A DNA stretch of 64,000 bases from Pseudomonadota bacterium (GCA_018672825.1 JABHUE010000145.1:26279-90278), one strand, 5' to 3'; shown: positions 17,010-27,800, counted from the first letter of the stretch. A program made the numbers and translations. Notes: a model not told the origin generated them from the letters alone.

Positions 17010-17198
17010 ATGACCGACTCCAAATTATCTAACCCAAAGAAAGCAGAGACGCCTGCCCCGGCCACTAACGACAAAAAGCAAGTAACGGGGTCACCCCCAA
17101 GGGGCCGCGGAAAAATGTACTGGAAATTTGCGGCAATTGAAGGCTGGAAAGCAAATAAACCGGAGCCAACCCCCGATATCTCGCAAAAAAAGAAATAA
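17010..17198 (+). CDS. Small basic hypothetical protein
   Basis: A 62-residue Lys/Pro-rich protein with a central ordered-looking segment (RGRGKMYWKFAAIEGWKAN) between disordered tails. I recognise no family. It starts 28 bases after the ProC-like gene and its TAA stop is immediately followed by the TTG start of the thioesterase gene, so the three look like one transcription unit. The tight packing is the main reason to accept it. Confidence 0.55.
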   Translation: MTDSKLSNPKKAETPAPATNDKKQVTGSPPRGRGKMYWKFAAIEGWKANKPEPTPDISQKKK

Positions 17199-17660
17199 TT
17201 GGGTCAGCAAAGAAAAATATCGGTCGATCAATTCGTGAACTCATCAAAACGTCCAAAGCCTCGTGATCTTGAACCGCACGGCGGATTTCTGTTCGATCAT
17301 CTCGGTATGAAATTTTCGTTTTCAGAGGATGGCGCCGTGGTAGGCCAGATCAAACTTGAGGATCATCATTTTTCCTGGCCCGGGCGAGTTCATGCTGGCA
17401 CAGTGTTTGCACTCGCCGACTCATGCGCCGGGTTTGGTTGCTTAAAAACGCTTCCCGATGGTGCATCTGGCTTCGCAACGCTCGAAACAAAAACCAACTT
17501 CATCGCGACCACAGACGAAGGCGGCATTATTGCTTACGCCCACCCCGTCCACCTAGGGCGTTCTACCCAAACCTGGGATGTTGAGGTGCTCTCTGAAAAA
17601 GACGATCGGAAAATGGCGCTTTTTCGATGCACTCAAATGATTCTTTGGCCTGAAAAATGA
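17199..17660 (+). CDS. Hotdog-fold thioesterase, PaaI/YigI type
   Basis: Acyl-CoA thioesterase-like protein of 153 residues. The hotdog signature is visible as RVHAGTVFALADSCAGFGC near residues 63-81 (the HAGxxFxLAD helix with its catalytic acidic residue) and TLETKTNFIATT as the following strand. The TTG start directly abuts the upstream stop codon; an in-frame GTG (17235) is an alternative that would shorten the protein by 12 residues. The stop overlaps the start of the downstream beta-lactamase-fold gene by four bases, pointing to translational coupling. Substrate unknown. Confidence 0.82.
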   Translation: MGQQRKISVDQFVNSSKRPKPRDLEPHGGFLFDHLGMKFSFSEDGAVVGQIKLEDHHFSWPGRVHAGTVFALADSCAGFGCLKTLPDGASGFATLETKTNFIATTDEGGIIAYAHPVHLGRSTQTWDVEVLSEKDDRKMALFRCTQMILWPEK

Positions 17661-18853
17661 ACACCAGGATGCTCGATTACCAAGCCCACTCAAATTTACA
17701 GTTATTAAAAACCGTCGCCCAACGCAACGTTGATAACAATCAGTTTGCCAGCATTGAATGGCAAATCAAAAAAGATGGCGATCTTTTTAATGAAGGCAGC
17801 GTGACCCAATCTGATCTCGACTGGCGGTATCCGCAGAACCCGATCTATCGTATTTATTCGATGACAAAGCCAATCGTTGCGTTGATGGGTGTCATTCTGA
17901 TCGAACGCGGCCAACTCCATCTTTCGACCGCTCTGGCTGATATCCTGCCCGAATTCAGCAAAATGGAAGTGATGCGTCGAGATCGCACTACAGAACAGGC
18001 CCGTCCGATCATCATCGAACAACTTTTTACCCATCGAGCTGGTTTTAGCTATAACTTTTTCCCTGACTGCCCGGTCTCTTCATTGTATCGACAAGATGGG
18101 CTGATGAACGATGGTGAATGCTCTCTCGAAGATTTTGTGAGCCGGGCCGCTCAACTGCCTCTTGCGAATCAGCCTAACGAACGTTGGCACTACAGCATCG
18201 CTACCGATATTCTTGCGCGAGTTCTCGAGGTCGTCTCCGGAAAACCGCTCGGCGCGCTGTTACAGCATGAGATTTTTGACACACTTGATATGCCAGACAC
18301 ACAGTACTTTATTTCCCCATCGGAACGAGATCGCCTGCTGCCCATGTACGGTCGGTCACTCGATGAAATTCTTAATGCGCCAGATGCGACCTCAGAATTA
18401 AAAAAAATTGACGTCTCACACCAATACCCTTGCGATCGACCTGAGTCGTTTGCTCGTGGAGGTCACGGGCTTTTCTCGACCACCAAAGACTACATGCAAT
18501 TTGCTCAGTTCTGTCTAACTGGCCATTCGGCAATGGGTGTTCCACTGGTCTCAAGAAAAATGATGGATTTTATGTGGGCCAATCGGTTGCCTGCCGAACA
18601 GTTACCCTATTGGCTTGGCCCGTTTCCAGCACCCGGTTATGGATTTAACCTATTCGGCCGAATCATGATTGATCCGGGGCAGGCCATTTCACTCACAGGT
18701 CTCGGCGAAGGAGGATGGGGTGGCGCGGCATCGACTTTTTTCTGGGCCGACCGGAATGAAAATTTTACCGGCGTCGTAATGACCCAAAATCTGGGGACGC
18801 TTAGCAGCATGCGCACTGACATGATGGCGGCAGCGTATCAAGCGATCGCTTAA
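17657..18853 (+). CDS. Serine hydrolase of the beta-lactamase (class C/EstB) fold
   Basis: A 398-residue protein with the penicillin-binding-protein fold: the nucleophile motif S-x-x-K is in YSMTKPIVAL near residues 69-78, a Tyr-containing second motif in WHYSIATDILARVLE, and a Gly-rich third element in GLGEGGWGGAASTFFW in place of KTG. No signal peptide is seen, so it is probably a cytoplasmic esterase/transesterase (EstB type) rather than an antibiotic-hydrolysing enzyme. It overlaps the thioesterase stop by four bases, an arrangement that suggests linked action on an ester or thioester substrate. Confidence 0.85.
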   Translation: MNTRMLDYQAHSNLQLLKTVAQRNVDNNQFASIEWQIKKDGDLFNEGSVTQSDLDWRYPQNPIYRIYSMTKPIVALMGVILIERGQLHLSTALADILPEFSKMEVMRRDRTTEQARPIIIEQLFTHRAGFSYNFFPDCPVSSLYRQDGLMNDGECSLEDFVSRAAQLPLANQPNERWHYSIATDILARVLEVVSGKPLGALLQHEIFDTLDMPDTQYFISPSERDRLLPMYGRSLDEILNAPDATSELKKIDVSHQYPCDRPESFARGGHGLFSTTKDYMQFAQFCLTGHSAMGVPLVSRKMMDFMWANRLPAEQLPYWLGPFPAPGYGFNLFGRIMIDPGQAISLTGLGEGGWGGAASTFFWADRNENFTGVVMTQNLGTLSSMRTDMMAAAYQAIA

Positions 18854-18854
18854 G

Positions 18855-19754
18855 TTATGATTCGCGGCGACCAGGCTTTTTCGCCCGGTATGTCGCAATC
18901 GCAGCGTCTATCCCAACTGCGGTCAGAATAATAAAACCGCCAAGTAAAGTGGCGTCCGAGGGGATTTCTGCAACAGTCAGCCACGCCCAGATGGGTCCCA
19001 GCACGGGCTCGATGAGCGCCAGTAACCCCACCTGAGCTGCCGGGACAAATCTCGCGCCCAGCACTAAAAGTATAAAACCCACGCCAACCTGAAAAACACC
19101 AAGATATACTGAGGCGCCAAGATCACGGCGGCTAATTGAAAAATCATCAATAAAAACGAGTGTAATCAGGGAGGCAATAATTGCCGCAAACAACAGTGCG
19201 AGCAGCATGTCTGGCTGCTTCGAGCGACGAACTAAGACGACCGAGATCGCGTAAGAGATCGGCAACCATAAGGCAATCAAGTTTCCGAATGCCCGACCGC
19301 CCATCAGTCCTGCTCCGACCATCACGCCAAGTCCAGACATTGCCACCAGTATCGCGATCCAGGTCCGCAGCGGCACCCGTTCACGCAGCACCACCCATCC
19401 AAGTGTTGCCGCGAAAAAAGGGGCCGCACTAAATACAAAAAGTGCGTTTGCAACCGTCGTATTAAGCAATGCAAATACGTACGCAACAAAACCCGTTCCC
19501 AGTACGATGGCAAGGAGAGTATCCTCGAAGCCAAGGTTTTTTACCCGCTCAAAAATATTCCGCTTTTCCCGCACGACGAGAACACACGCCAGAAGTGCAA
19601 CCATGCTCAGTGATCGATAAAACAAGATCTGCCAACCGTCAGCACTTTCAATTACCCGCAGACCGACCCCTGACGTGCTGAGGCATAACGCGGATCCTGC
19701 CACCATCAACATACCGCGAGCGTAATTTCCTGAAGACTTACGACTTACACTCAC
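18855..19754 (-). CDS. EamA/DMT-family transporter
   Basis: A 299-residue integral membrane protein with ten predicted helices arranged as two EamA repeats, the layout of drug/metabolite exporters such as RhtA and YdcZ-like carriers. The second half has EPVLGPIWAWLTVAEIPSDATLLGG, the typical repeat end. The substrate is unknown; exporters of this fold often release amino acids. It overlaps the neighbouring EamA gene by four bases, so both are made from one message and may form a heterodimeric or paired transporter. Its stop lies one base from the converging beta-lactamase-fold gene. Confidence 0.85.
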   Translation of the reverse strand: MSVSRKSSGNYARGMLMVAGSALCLSTSGVGLRVIESADGWQILFYRSLSMVALLACVLVVREKRNIFERVKNLGFEDTLLAIVLGTGFVAYVFALLNTTVANALFVFSAAPFFAATLGWVVLRERVPLRTWIAILVAMSGLGVMVGAGLMGGRAFGNLIALWLPISYAISVVLVRRSKQPDMLLALLFAAIIASLITLVFIDDFSISRRDLGASVYLGVFQVGVGFILLVLGARFVPAAQVGLLALIEPVLGPIWAWLTVAEIPSDATLLGGFIILTAVGIDAAIATYRAKKPGRRES

Positions 19755-20680
19755 GACGGCGAGCCTCTTTTAGTGGGTTGCCCCGCAGAGAGATCTCGCG
19801 CTAACCAAAGACCAATAATGACGAGCGTAAGCGATATCCCATGATAGAGCTGAAACAATTCACCTAACAGTAAGACCGCCAAAAGCGCGGAAAAGATCGG
19901 GGTAAGATTAACAAAGACACCACTTCTGCCAGGGCCAATCAAATCAACACTTCGAAGAAAAAATATTTGAGCCAAGAAAGAGGGAAAGATCGTTACATAG
20001 GCAATTACGACCCATCCGGTCGCTGTTGGCCAAATAATCGATCCATTCCACCATTCATAAATGGCAAAAGGCGCCGATAGAAACGCACCCGCAATAGCGA
20101 AATAGGTAAAAAGAACAATACCGGAGACCGTGGGCCTCGTTTTTAATCCCAATGTATATCCTGCATATAAAACACACGCACCCGCCATCATGAGGTCTCC
20201 ATGATTCAGTGAGAAGTCTGATAACTGCAGAGGCACCCCTCGAAGTGCTACCGTCACTACGCCAATAAGTCCAATAATGACGCCGATGATCTGAACACCG
20301 GATACACGAGCGCCATAAAGAAAAAAAGCCCCGATCAGCACGATGATCGGGATGGCGCCCTGAAGGATTCCAATATTGACAGCAGTCGTATAATGCGCAG
20401 AAACATAAAACAAAAGATTGAATGCGGCGAGCCCTAGCGCTCCCATCGCAAGAATATATAGCCGCTTTTGCCGCAAAACTGGCCAGGTCGAACGCATTTG
20501 TCGCGCATAAAAAAGCGGCAATACGATCGTCAGCAAACCCCACCGCGAGAAAGTCAGCAACGCAGGGGACACTTCTCCCACGGCCGCTTTTCCTGCCACT
20601 GTATTGCCCGCCCAAAAAAGTGTCGTGAGCGTGACTAATAATACCGGTTGAGACCAAAACCAGTTAATGGGCTTTTTCAT
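19751..20680 (-). CDS. EamA/DMT-family transporter
   Basis: A 309-residue ten-helix membrane protein of the same family as its downstream partner but clearly diverged from it. The first repeat has FWAGNTVAGKAAVGEVSPALLTFSRW, typical for the family, and the second ends LTPIFSALLAVLLLGELFQLYHGISL. The start ATG at 20680 sits 20 bases downstream of the uup stop, so it may be transcribed with uup. Substrate unknown. Confidence 0.85.
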   Translation of the reverse strand: MKKPINWFWSQPVLLVTLTTLFWAGNTVAGKAAVGEVSPALLTFSRWGLLTIVLPLFYARQMRSTWPVLRQKRLYILAMGALGLAAFNLLFYVSAHYTTAVNIGILQGAIPIIVLIGAFFLYGARVSGVQIIGVIIGLIGVVTVALRGVPLQLSDFSLNHGDLMMAGACVLYAGYTLGLKTRPTVSGIVLFTYFAIAGAFLSAPFAIYEWWNGSIIWPTATGWVVIAYVTIFPSFLAQIFFLRSVDLIGPGRSGVFVNLTPIFSALLAVLLLGELFQLYHGISLTLVIIGLWLARDLSAGQPTKRGSPS

Positions 20681-20700
20681 TTAACACGGATGTATAGCGT

Positions 20701-22614
20701 TCAACTACGGAGGTCGCGCATTTGTTCGGCCATGTCTTCAAGCTCGGTCCAGCGCAAAATATGCCGCTCAAGTTCCGCTTCCAAAGCTGTCAGTTGGTCA
20801 AGAATCGGCTGGGTGTCGCCGTATGCCTGCTCATAAAAATTCGACTCAAGGGTTCGCGCTCTAAGGGTTTCAATCTTCTTCTCAACCGAATCAATGACCT
20901 GAGGCAAACTGTCGAGTTCGCGTTGCAGTATATACGAAAGCTTCCGAACTGATCCCACCTCCCGACTCTTCTCGATTTCTGACTGCCCCACGCATCCTTT
21001 ATTAGTCGCTGATTCACCAGTCGCGAGTGACCGACCCCGTCTTGTCCAATCAGTGTAATTGCCAACATAAGGATGAATCTCGCCATCTGATTCAAACGTC
21101 AAAATACTCGAAACTGTGTTATCCAAGAATGCTCGGTCATGGCTTACAACAATTAATGTGCCGGAATAGTCCTGAAGGCGCTCCTCCAGCACTTCAAGCG
21201 TTTCAACATCTAAATCGTTTGTGGGCTCATCAAGAATTAGTAGATTGGCGGCCTGTGTAAACAGTCTCGCAAGAATCACTCTGTTGCGTTCGCCCCCCGA
21301 CAGCGATTTAACCGGGGTTAGCGCCCGCTTAGCGGTAAACAAGAATCCACGAAGATATCCTACAACATGGCGGGGCTTTCCATTTAAAGTGACATATTCG
21401 CTTCCATCGCCAACAATTTGAGCGACCGTTTGGTCAAGATCAAGTTTCCGCCGGTGCTGATCGAAGTAACCCAAATGCACATTCGTGCCTCTCTTGATCG
21501 TGCCCGCGTTCGGCTCTATCTCTCCCAGCATCAACTTTAGAAGCGTACTCTTTCCAACCCCGTTATTGCCGACAAGGCCAATCCGATCTCCGCGCTGAAC
21601 CCGTAGCGAGAAATTCTGGATCAGCATGTGTTGATCGTAGCCAAAGGCAATATTTTTAATATCAAGCACTTTACGACCGGAATTTTCAGCTTCTTCAATA
21701 TGGACTCGGGCACGGGCATCGGGATTAACCCGCTGAGCGCGTTCTTCACGCATGCTTTCAAGCGCTCGAACTCTCCCCTCGTTACGCGTGCGACGCGCTT
21801 TGATTCCTTGACGAATCCAGGCCTCTTCTTCTCCCAGTTTCCGATCAAACTCGCTATTCGCTTCGCGCTCTGCTTTGAGTGCATCGTCTCTACGCCTCAA
21901 AAAATCTTTGTAATCCCCCGGCCAGCTTTTAAGCTTTCCCCGATCAATCTCGACAATTCGAGTAGCAAGGCGCTGTAGAAATGCCCGATCATGCGTAATA
22001 AAAAGCACCGCTCCCGAAAATACAGAAATACGATTCTCAAGCCAGGCAATCGTTGCAAAATCCAGATGGTTGGTTGGCTCATCCAATAACAATAAGTCGG
22101 GCTTGGCAACAAGAGCTCGAGCCAATGCCGCGCGGCGGCGCCAACCCCCTGACAGCGCTGCCATCGGCTGTTCAGCATCAAGCTCCATTTCAGAGCAAAT
22201 AGCCTGAACCTGCTGCTGGGGATGCCAACCACCATGGGCCTCGATATGGGTCTGTAGCTCCTGGAGCGCCTTAAGTCCATTGGCGTCCGCAACTGACTCT
22301 GATTGAATCCGATACTGATCGGTCAAAGTAATAATGTCCGACAAGCCTTCCGACACGAATTCACCCACAGCGCGACCTTCATCCTCCGGTAAGACTTGTG
22401 TGAGTTCGCTAATACAGATCTCTCCGATACTCTGTACCTCACCATCATCCGGGCCCTGCTCCCCGGTAACCAGTCTAAGCAAGGAGGTTTTCCCGGCGCC
22501 ATTTCGGCCAATCAGGCAAACCCGCTCTCCTGGCTCAATTGAAAAATCTGCCTCTCTCAGGATGTTTCGGGCGCCAAAAGCGAGGCTTACGGAGTCGAGT
22601 CTGATCAGGAACAT
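20701..22614 (-). CDS. uup: ABC-F ATPase Uup
   Basis: Soluble ABC-F protein that acts at the ribosome and influences precise excision of transposons. The 637-residue protein has two ATP-binding cassettes: Walker A GRNGAGKTS and GNNGVGKST, signature ALSGGWRRR and SLSGGERNR, Walker B LLLLDEPTNHLD and LLILDEPTNDLD. The linker KARRTRNEGRVRALESMR is diagnostic for Uup among ABC-F proteins, and the C-terminal part from about residue 560 is a coiled coil, as in Uup. No membrane segment is present. Confidence 0.93.
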   Translation of the reverse strand: MFLIRLDSVSLAFGARNILREADFSIEPGERVCLIGRNGAGKTSLLRLVTGEQGPDDGEVQSIGEICISELTQVLPEDEGRAVGEFVSEGLSDIITLTDQYRIQSESVADANGLKALQELQTHIEAHGGWHPQQQVQAICSEMELDAEQPMAALSGGWRRRAALARALVAKPDLLLLDEPTNHLDFATIAWLENRISVFSGAVLFITHDRAFLQRLATRIVEIDRGKLKSWPGDYKDFLRRRDDALKAEREANSEFDRKLGEEEAWIRQGIKARRTRNEGRVRALESMREERAQRVNPDARARVHIEEAENSGRKVLDIKNIAFGYDQHMLIQNFSLRVQRGDRIGLVGNNGVGKSTLLKLMLGEIEPNAGTIKRGTNVHLGYFDQHRRKLDLDQTVAQIVGDGSEYVTLNGKPRHVVGYLRGFLFTAKRALTPVKSLSGGERNRVILARLFTQAANLLILDEPTNDLDVETLEVLEERLQDYSGTLIVVSHDRAFLDNTVSSILTFESDGEIHPYVGNYTDWTRRGRSLATGESATNKGCVGQSEIEKSREVGSVRKLSYILQRELDSLPQVIDSVEKKIETLRARTLESNFYEQAYGDTQPILDQLTALEAELERHILRWTELEDMAEQMRDLRS

Positions 22615-22838
22615 AAGCGCTTGTCTAAACGAGTAAAGTATTTTGGGGACGATGGAATATTAACCGAGGAAGTGCCTCCCTGTACGAAGTTAGCCAACTG
22701 CTGGGGAGAATTTGAGCGAGGGCGTTTCACACGAGGAGGCGAGTAAAACTTCAGTAGAAATTTTCTGAAAATTTCAGTCTCTTTTTTTAATTTTTTGCTT
22801 CTCATGCCGTCTTCAAAGGCGTAGACTCCGCGAGCCAT
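22605..22838 (-). CDS. Possible small basic protein overlapping the uup start
   Basis: An ATG-started frame of 77 residues, strongly basic (MARGVYAFEDGMRSKKLKKE at the start, then VKRPRSNSPQQLANFVQGG). Its stop overlaps the uup start by ten bases, which would suit translational coupling. No recognised family, no clear Shine-Dalgarno site. It could instead be part of the divergent promoter region between uup and the MFS gene at 22863. Confidence 0.33.
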   Translation of the reverse strand: MARGVYAFEDGMRSKKLKKETEIFRKFLLKFYSPPRVKRPRSNSPQQLANFVQGGTSSVNIPSSPKYFTRLDKRLCS

Positions 22839-22862
22839 AAAAGAGCTTTTTAGATTTCTACT

Positions 22863-24299
22863 GTGAGATTCGCACTTTCCATTCTTCGGACACTCTCCGC
22901 ACTGATGATCTCGGTGTCATTGCTCATGTTTGGGAACAGCATGACTTCGACTCTGCTGGCGCTTCGCGCAAACATCGAGAATTACTCAAATGAAATGATT
23001 GGTTTTATCGCATCAGGTTATTTTTTGGGATTCGCGATTGGTACTTTCCGCTCGGGACCGCTGATTAATCGGATCGGTCATATCCGCGCCTTCTCTGCTT
23101 TTTCTGCCGTCGCTGCGGCCTCGGTTTTACTCGTCCTAATTACGTCAAATGCATGGGCTTGGGTCGGTCTGCGGGCAGTCATGGGGGCTGCTGCCGCTGG
23201 TTTATTTGTTGTTGTTGAAAGCTGGCTAAATAACAGAGCAACAAATAATTCTCGGGGAATTTTGCTTTCCTTGTATATCATGATCGGGTACGTGGCTTCT
23301 GCGTTTGGGCAACAGACGATAAAATTTGGTGACCCGGGCAGCTACGAACTCTTTTTGCTTGTCGGCGTCGTTCTAACCCTTTCACTCGTTCCGGTAGCGC
23401 TCACCCGCGCAACCCATCCAGACCCCGTAGAAAAGCCCTTTCTAAATATTCGCAAGCTTTACACCGTCTCTCCGACGGCGTTCGGCGCCTGTTTTGTCGC
23501 CGGCCTGATTACCTCGAGCTGGTGGGGACTTGGCCCTGTCTATGCGAGAGAAGTTGGACTCAATATTGAACAAATTTCCGGCTTTATGACCGCTGGCCTT
23601 GTTGGCGGCATGCTCCTTCAAATTCCGATCGGGCGACTTTCTGATCGCTTTGATCGACGTTTCATACTGCTTGCAGTTACGATAGGACTGACCGGCCCCG
23701 CACTCATGCTTGTTCTCGGAGATCTGCTCGCGGGTTGGACGCTCATCGCAACCGTCGCTCTCTTTTTCGGGTTGAGCTCGACTTTATACCCGCTCAGCAT
23801 CGCCTACGCGAACGATTATCTCGACCCTGGAGATATCGTGGCCGCCACCGGCGGATTTGTGCTGGTTTATGGAATCGGTGCGGTATTGGGACCCCTTGCA
23901 TCCTCCTATTCCATGCGAATAATTGGCCCATCAGGGATGTTCATGTTTATTATTCTGACCGCAGGACTTTTGGTGCTGATGATACTGTCTCGAATGAGGA
24001 TTCGTCAGTGGGCTCCGGTTGTTGAAAAAGAACCTTATGTGCCTGCCGCTGAAACGCCAAGGGCCGTTGGTGATCTAGACCCACGCGCAGAGGTCGATGA
24101 CGGATATGATCAGGGTCCCGATATTCTGAACACGCTAGAAGTCAAAAAAGGCGAAGAAAAACCTTTCGCGTTCTGGCTCGGCCGTTGGGGAGAAAGTGCC
24201 GACGATGATGGCAAAACAAAGGAATCCGAAACTCTTGTCCAAGGCGCGGCAGAGGACGCTACCGATGAATCCGCCGAGAACACAACCTCTAAAGGCTAA
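22863..24299 (+). CDS. MFS transporter with acidic C-terminal extension
   Basis: A 478-residue inner-membrane carrier of the YcaD-like/MFS_1 group with twelve hydrophobic segments over residues 8-378, then a 95-residue hydrophilic, acidic tail (many Asp, Glu, Gly) that is unusual for the family and probably cytoplasmic. GTFRSGPLINRIGHIRAFS and GRLSDRFDRRF are the two MFS loop motifs. The GTG start at 22863 gives a conventional short N-terminus. The gene is divergent from the uup side and converges with greA. Substrate unknown. Confidence 0.84.
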   Translation: MRFALSILRTLSALMISVSLLMFGNSMTSTLLALRANIENYSNEMIGFIASGYFLGFAIGTFRSGPLINRIGHIRAFSAFSAVAAASVLLVLITSNAWAWVGLRAVMGAAAAGLFVVVESWLNNRATNNSRGILLSLYIMIGYVASAFGQQTIKFGDPGSYELFLLVGVVLTLSLVPVALTRATHPDPVEKPFLNIRKLYTVSPTAFGACFVAGLITSSWWGLGPVYAREVGLNIEQISGFMTAGLVGGMLLQIPIGRLSDRFDRRFILLAVTIGLTGPALMLVLGDLLAGWTLIATVALFFGLSSTLYPLSIAYANDYLDPGDIVAATGGFVLVYGIGAVLGPLASSYSMRIIGPSGMFMFIILTAGLLVLMILSRMRIRQWAPVVEKEPYVPAAETPRAVGDLDPRAEVDDGYDQGPDILNTLEVKKGEEKPFAFWLGRWGESADDDGKTKESETLVQGAAEDATDESAENTTSKG

Positions 24300-24338
24300 A
24301 ATTTAAGGCGTCACCGACGGTAAGGAAATTTGAATCAG

Positions 24339-24824
24339 TTACGACTTGCCCGCGTTATAACGAACCGCTAAAACCTCGTAGCGACGCAAACCGCTTGGGG
24401 CTTGAAACTCAATCTCAACGCCCTCTGTCTTTCCAATAAGCGCCTTCGCGATTGGGGAACTATGCGAGATCAGTCCTTCATCAATATTAGCTTCCAACTC
24501 GCCTACGATTCGATAGGTTACCTCTCGATCGCCCTCCTCTTCCCAGAGATCAACCCAGGCGCCAAAAACAACTTTTCCATTGGCATTTAACTGCGCAGGA
24601 TTAATAACTTCTGCAACCGATAGCTTGGAGTCCAGCTCGGCTATTCGACCTTCAATGAAACCCTGCTGCTCTCGCGCGGCATGATATTCCGCATTCTCGG
24701 ATAAATCCCCGTGCGCGCGAGCTTCAGCAATAGCCTGAATAACGGCGGGTCTATCCTGCTTTTTTAGTCGGGATAGTTCATCCTGAAGTCGCTCAGCACC
24801 ATCGGGGGTCAGTAGGACTCTCAT
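24339..24824 (-). CDS. greA: Transcription elongation factor GreA
   Basis: Rescues backtracked RNA polymerase by stimulating cleavage of the transcript end. The 161-residue protein has the N-terminal coiled coil with the acidic tip [15 protein letters not shown] (residues 40-54; the tip Asp and Glu coordinate the catalytic metal) and a C-terminal FKBP-like domain ([22 protein letters not shown]). The start overlaps the carB stop by four bases, so greA is the last gene of the carA-carB-greA unit. The order carAB-greA is common in Gammaproteobacteria. Confidence 0.95.
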   Translation of the reverse strand: MRVLLTPDGAERLQDELSRLKKQDRPAVIQAIAEARAHGDLSENAEYHAAREQQGFIEGRIAELDSKLSVAEVINPAQLNANGKVVFGAWVDLWEEEGDREVTYRIVGELEANIDEGLISHSSPIAKALIGKTEGVEIEFQAPSGLRRYEVLAVRYNAGKS

Positions 24825-27800
24825 AATTTGACCGTTTGATGAAGGGACTGAAGTCTATTGATGCTTGGATTATCGCCTGCTTTGTGCGCCTCACAAGCTG
24901 CGCGTGCTCCCGCCAACGTAGTGAAATAGGCGACCTTATGGGTCAGCGCCTGCTTCCTGATGGTCTCTGAGTCAAGGCGACTATGTCTTGTAGCCGTTGT
25001 GTTCACAATTAAATCGTACTCACCATTCTTGATACTGTCGACCACGTGTGGTCGACCTTCACTGACTTTATTAACGACAGAAGCGGGTAGTCCAGCTTGT
25101 TCGAGCGCCATCGCCGTTCCTTCGGTTGCTTCCAAATCAAATCCATTCTCGCTCAGATACCGCGCGATGTCGACCACAGCGACCTGGTCCGGCGTTCGGA
25201 CACTGATCAACGCCTTTCCACTCGCCGGAATCAGTGTACCGGTCGCACGCTGGGCCTTTCGATACGCCTCCCCAAATGTCATGCCAATTCCCATCACTTC
25301 ACCAGTACTCTTCATTTCAGGTCCTAAAATTGGATCCACCCCGGGGAATTTTATAAAAGGAAATACAGCTTCCTTCACCGAATAATAAGAGGGACGAACC
25401 TCTCCATGAACGCCTTGCTGCGAAAGTGACTGACCTACCATCACCCGAGCACCTATCTTTGCAAGCGGTCTTGTGGTCGCTTTTGACACAAAAGGTACCG
25501 TTCGGGAAGCTCGCGGATTAACCTCAAGGACGTAAATCTCTTCCCCCTTAACCGCAAACTGTACATTCATCAGGCCATTTACATTTAGTGCCAAAGCCAT
25601 CTCACGCGTCTGACGCGTTAATTCTTGCTGCGTTTCGTCGCTTAATGCGAATGGTGGGAGCACACAAGCCGAATCACCTGAATGAACGCCAGCCTCCTCA
25701 ATATGCTCCATGATGCCACCAATCACTACATCGGTACCGTCACACACGGCGTCCACATCAACCTCAACCGCGTCGTTAAGAAAGCGATCGAGCAAAATCG
25801 GGGACTCGTTGGATACTCGAAAAGCATCGCGCAAGTAACGCTCAAGCTCTTCTTTGCCGTGAACAATCTCCATGGCACGTCCGCCAAGCACATAAGACGG
25901 TCGTACAACCAACGGATAACCGATCTCTTCCGCCCTTTCAAGCGCCTGCTGTTCAGTGCTCGCCGTTCGGTTAGGAGGTTGGAGCAGTCCTAGATTCTCT
26001 ATCAAGTCCTGAAAGTGCTCTCGATCTTCCGCTTGATGAATTGAGTCGGGAGAGGTGCCCAAAATAGGAACACCCGCCGCTTCCAATCCTCGGGAGAGTT
26101 TAAGCGGCGTTTGTCCGCCATACTGCACAATAACCCCTGTTGGCATCTCGACAGCACAAATCTCCAACACGTCTTCCAGAGTGAGTGGTTCAAAATAAAG
26201 TCGGTCGGACGTATCGTAGTCTGTGGATACTGTCTCGGGATTACAGTTAACCATTATTGTTTGGTAAGAGTCGGCCTGCAACGCCATAGACGCGTGGACG
26301 CAGCAGTAGTCAAACTCAATCCCCTGGCCGATTCGGTTTGGACCGCCGCCCAAGACAATAATTTTTGACGATTGCTCGGGTAAAGCCTCGCACTCAACCT
26401 CGTAACTCGAATAAAGATATGCCGTCGGCGTTTCAAACTCGCCAGCGCACGAATCAACGCGTTTATAGACAGGACGCACTCCCAATTCATGACGTTTTGT
26501 TCTGAGTTCTATTTCACCCACGTTGAGCAACGCGGCGAGCCGAACGTCCGAGAATCCATCCCGCTTAAAGGCGCGAAACATTTCCTGATCAATGCCCTCA
26601 AGGCTTAAATTTTCAATGCGCTTTTCTGTTTGAATAAGTTCTTCAATTTGAGCAAGAAACCAAGGGTCGATACCGGTCAGCTTTTGGACCTCGCCCAAGC
26701 TGAATCCTTGTCGAAAAGCGTCTCCAATAAACCACGCCCGGCGAGCCCCGGGAACTCGAAGATAACTGGCCATGTCATGAATGCCGGCCTGATCTTCCTG
26801 TTCATCCCAAACGGGGTCCAGTCCAAAACTACCAATCTCAAGACTGCGAAGCGCTTTTTGAAACGATTCCTTGAACGTACGACCAATCGCCATGACCTCA
26901 CCCACTGACTTCATTTGCGTGGTAAGCGTCGAATCTGCCTGGGGAAATTTCTCAAAATCAAACCGCGGGATTTTTGTAACGACATAGTCAATTGAAGGCT
27001 CAAATGACGCGGGCGTCGCGCCGCCCGTAATATCGTTATCTAACTCATCAAGCGTATAACCTACTGCCAACTTTGCAGCGATCTTCGCAATCGGGAAGCC
27101 CGTTGCCTTCGAGGCTAATGCGGAGGACCGGGACACTCGTGGATTCATCTCAATGACAATCATCCGCCCAGTGGCCGGATCAATCGCAAACTGGACATTT
27201 GACCCGCCAGTATCAACACCAATCTCGCGCAACACCGCAATGCTCGCGTTTCGCATCAGTTGGTATTCTTTATCTGAAAGTGTTAGCGCAGGGGCCACCG
27301 TGATCGAATCGCCGGTGTGAACACCCATCGCATCAAAATTCTCGATCGAACAAATAATAATGCAGTTGTCTCGGCTATCTCGAACGACCTCCATTTCATA
27401 CTCTTTCCAGCCGACAATACTTTCCTCGATCAGGAGTTCCGAAGTCGGCGATGCATCAAGTCCTCGAGCGCAAATTGCCTGATATTCTTCGGCGTTGTAG
27501 GCGATTCCCCCACCGCTACCCCCAAGGGTGAAAGACGGTCGAATGATCGCAGGAAAACCGATCTGCTCAAGAACCGTCATCGCATCGTCCATCGAATGCG
27601 CAAGATCTCCTTTCGCGACATCAAGACCAATTGCCTTCATCGCTACCCGGAAACGATCCCGATCCTCTGCTTTATCAATTGCATCTCGGGTTGCGCCAAT
27701 CATTTCGACGCCAAATTTTTCGAGGACACCATGTCGCACAAGATCTAACGAACAATTAAGGCCGGTCTGACCACCCATGGTAGGCAGCAGCGCGTCCGGG

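Noticed and set aside
20055-20657. A 200-codon frame on the minus strand inside the EamA gene at 19751-20680
   Set aside because: It is a shifted frame wholly inside a clear ten-helix transporter gene and its translation is rich in Cys, Arg and His without any recognisable pattern.
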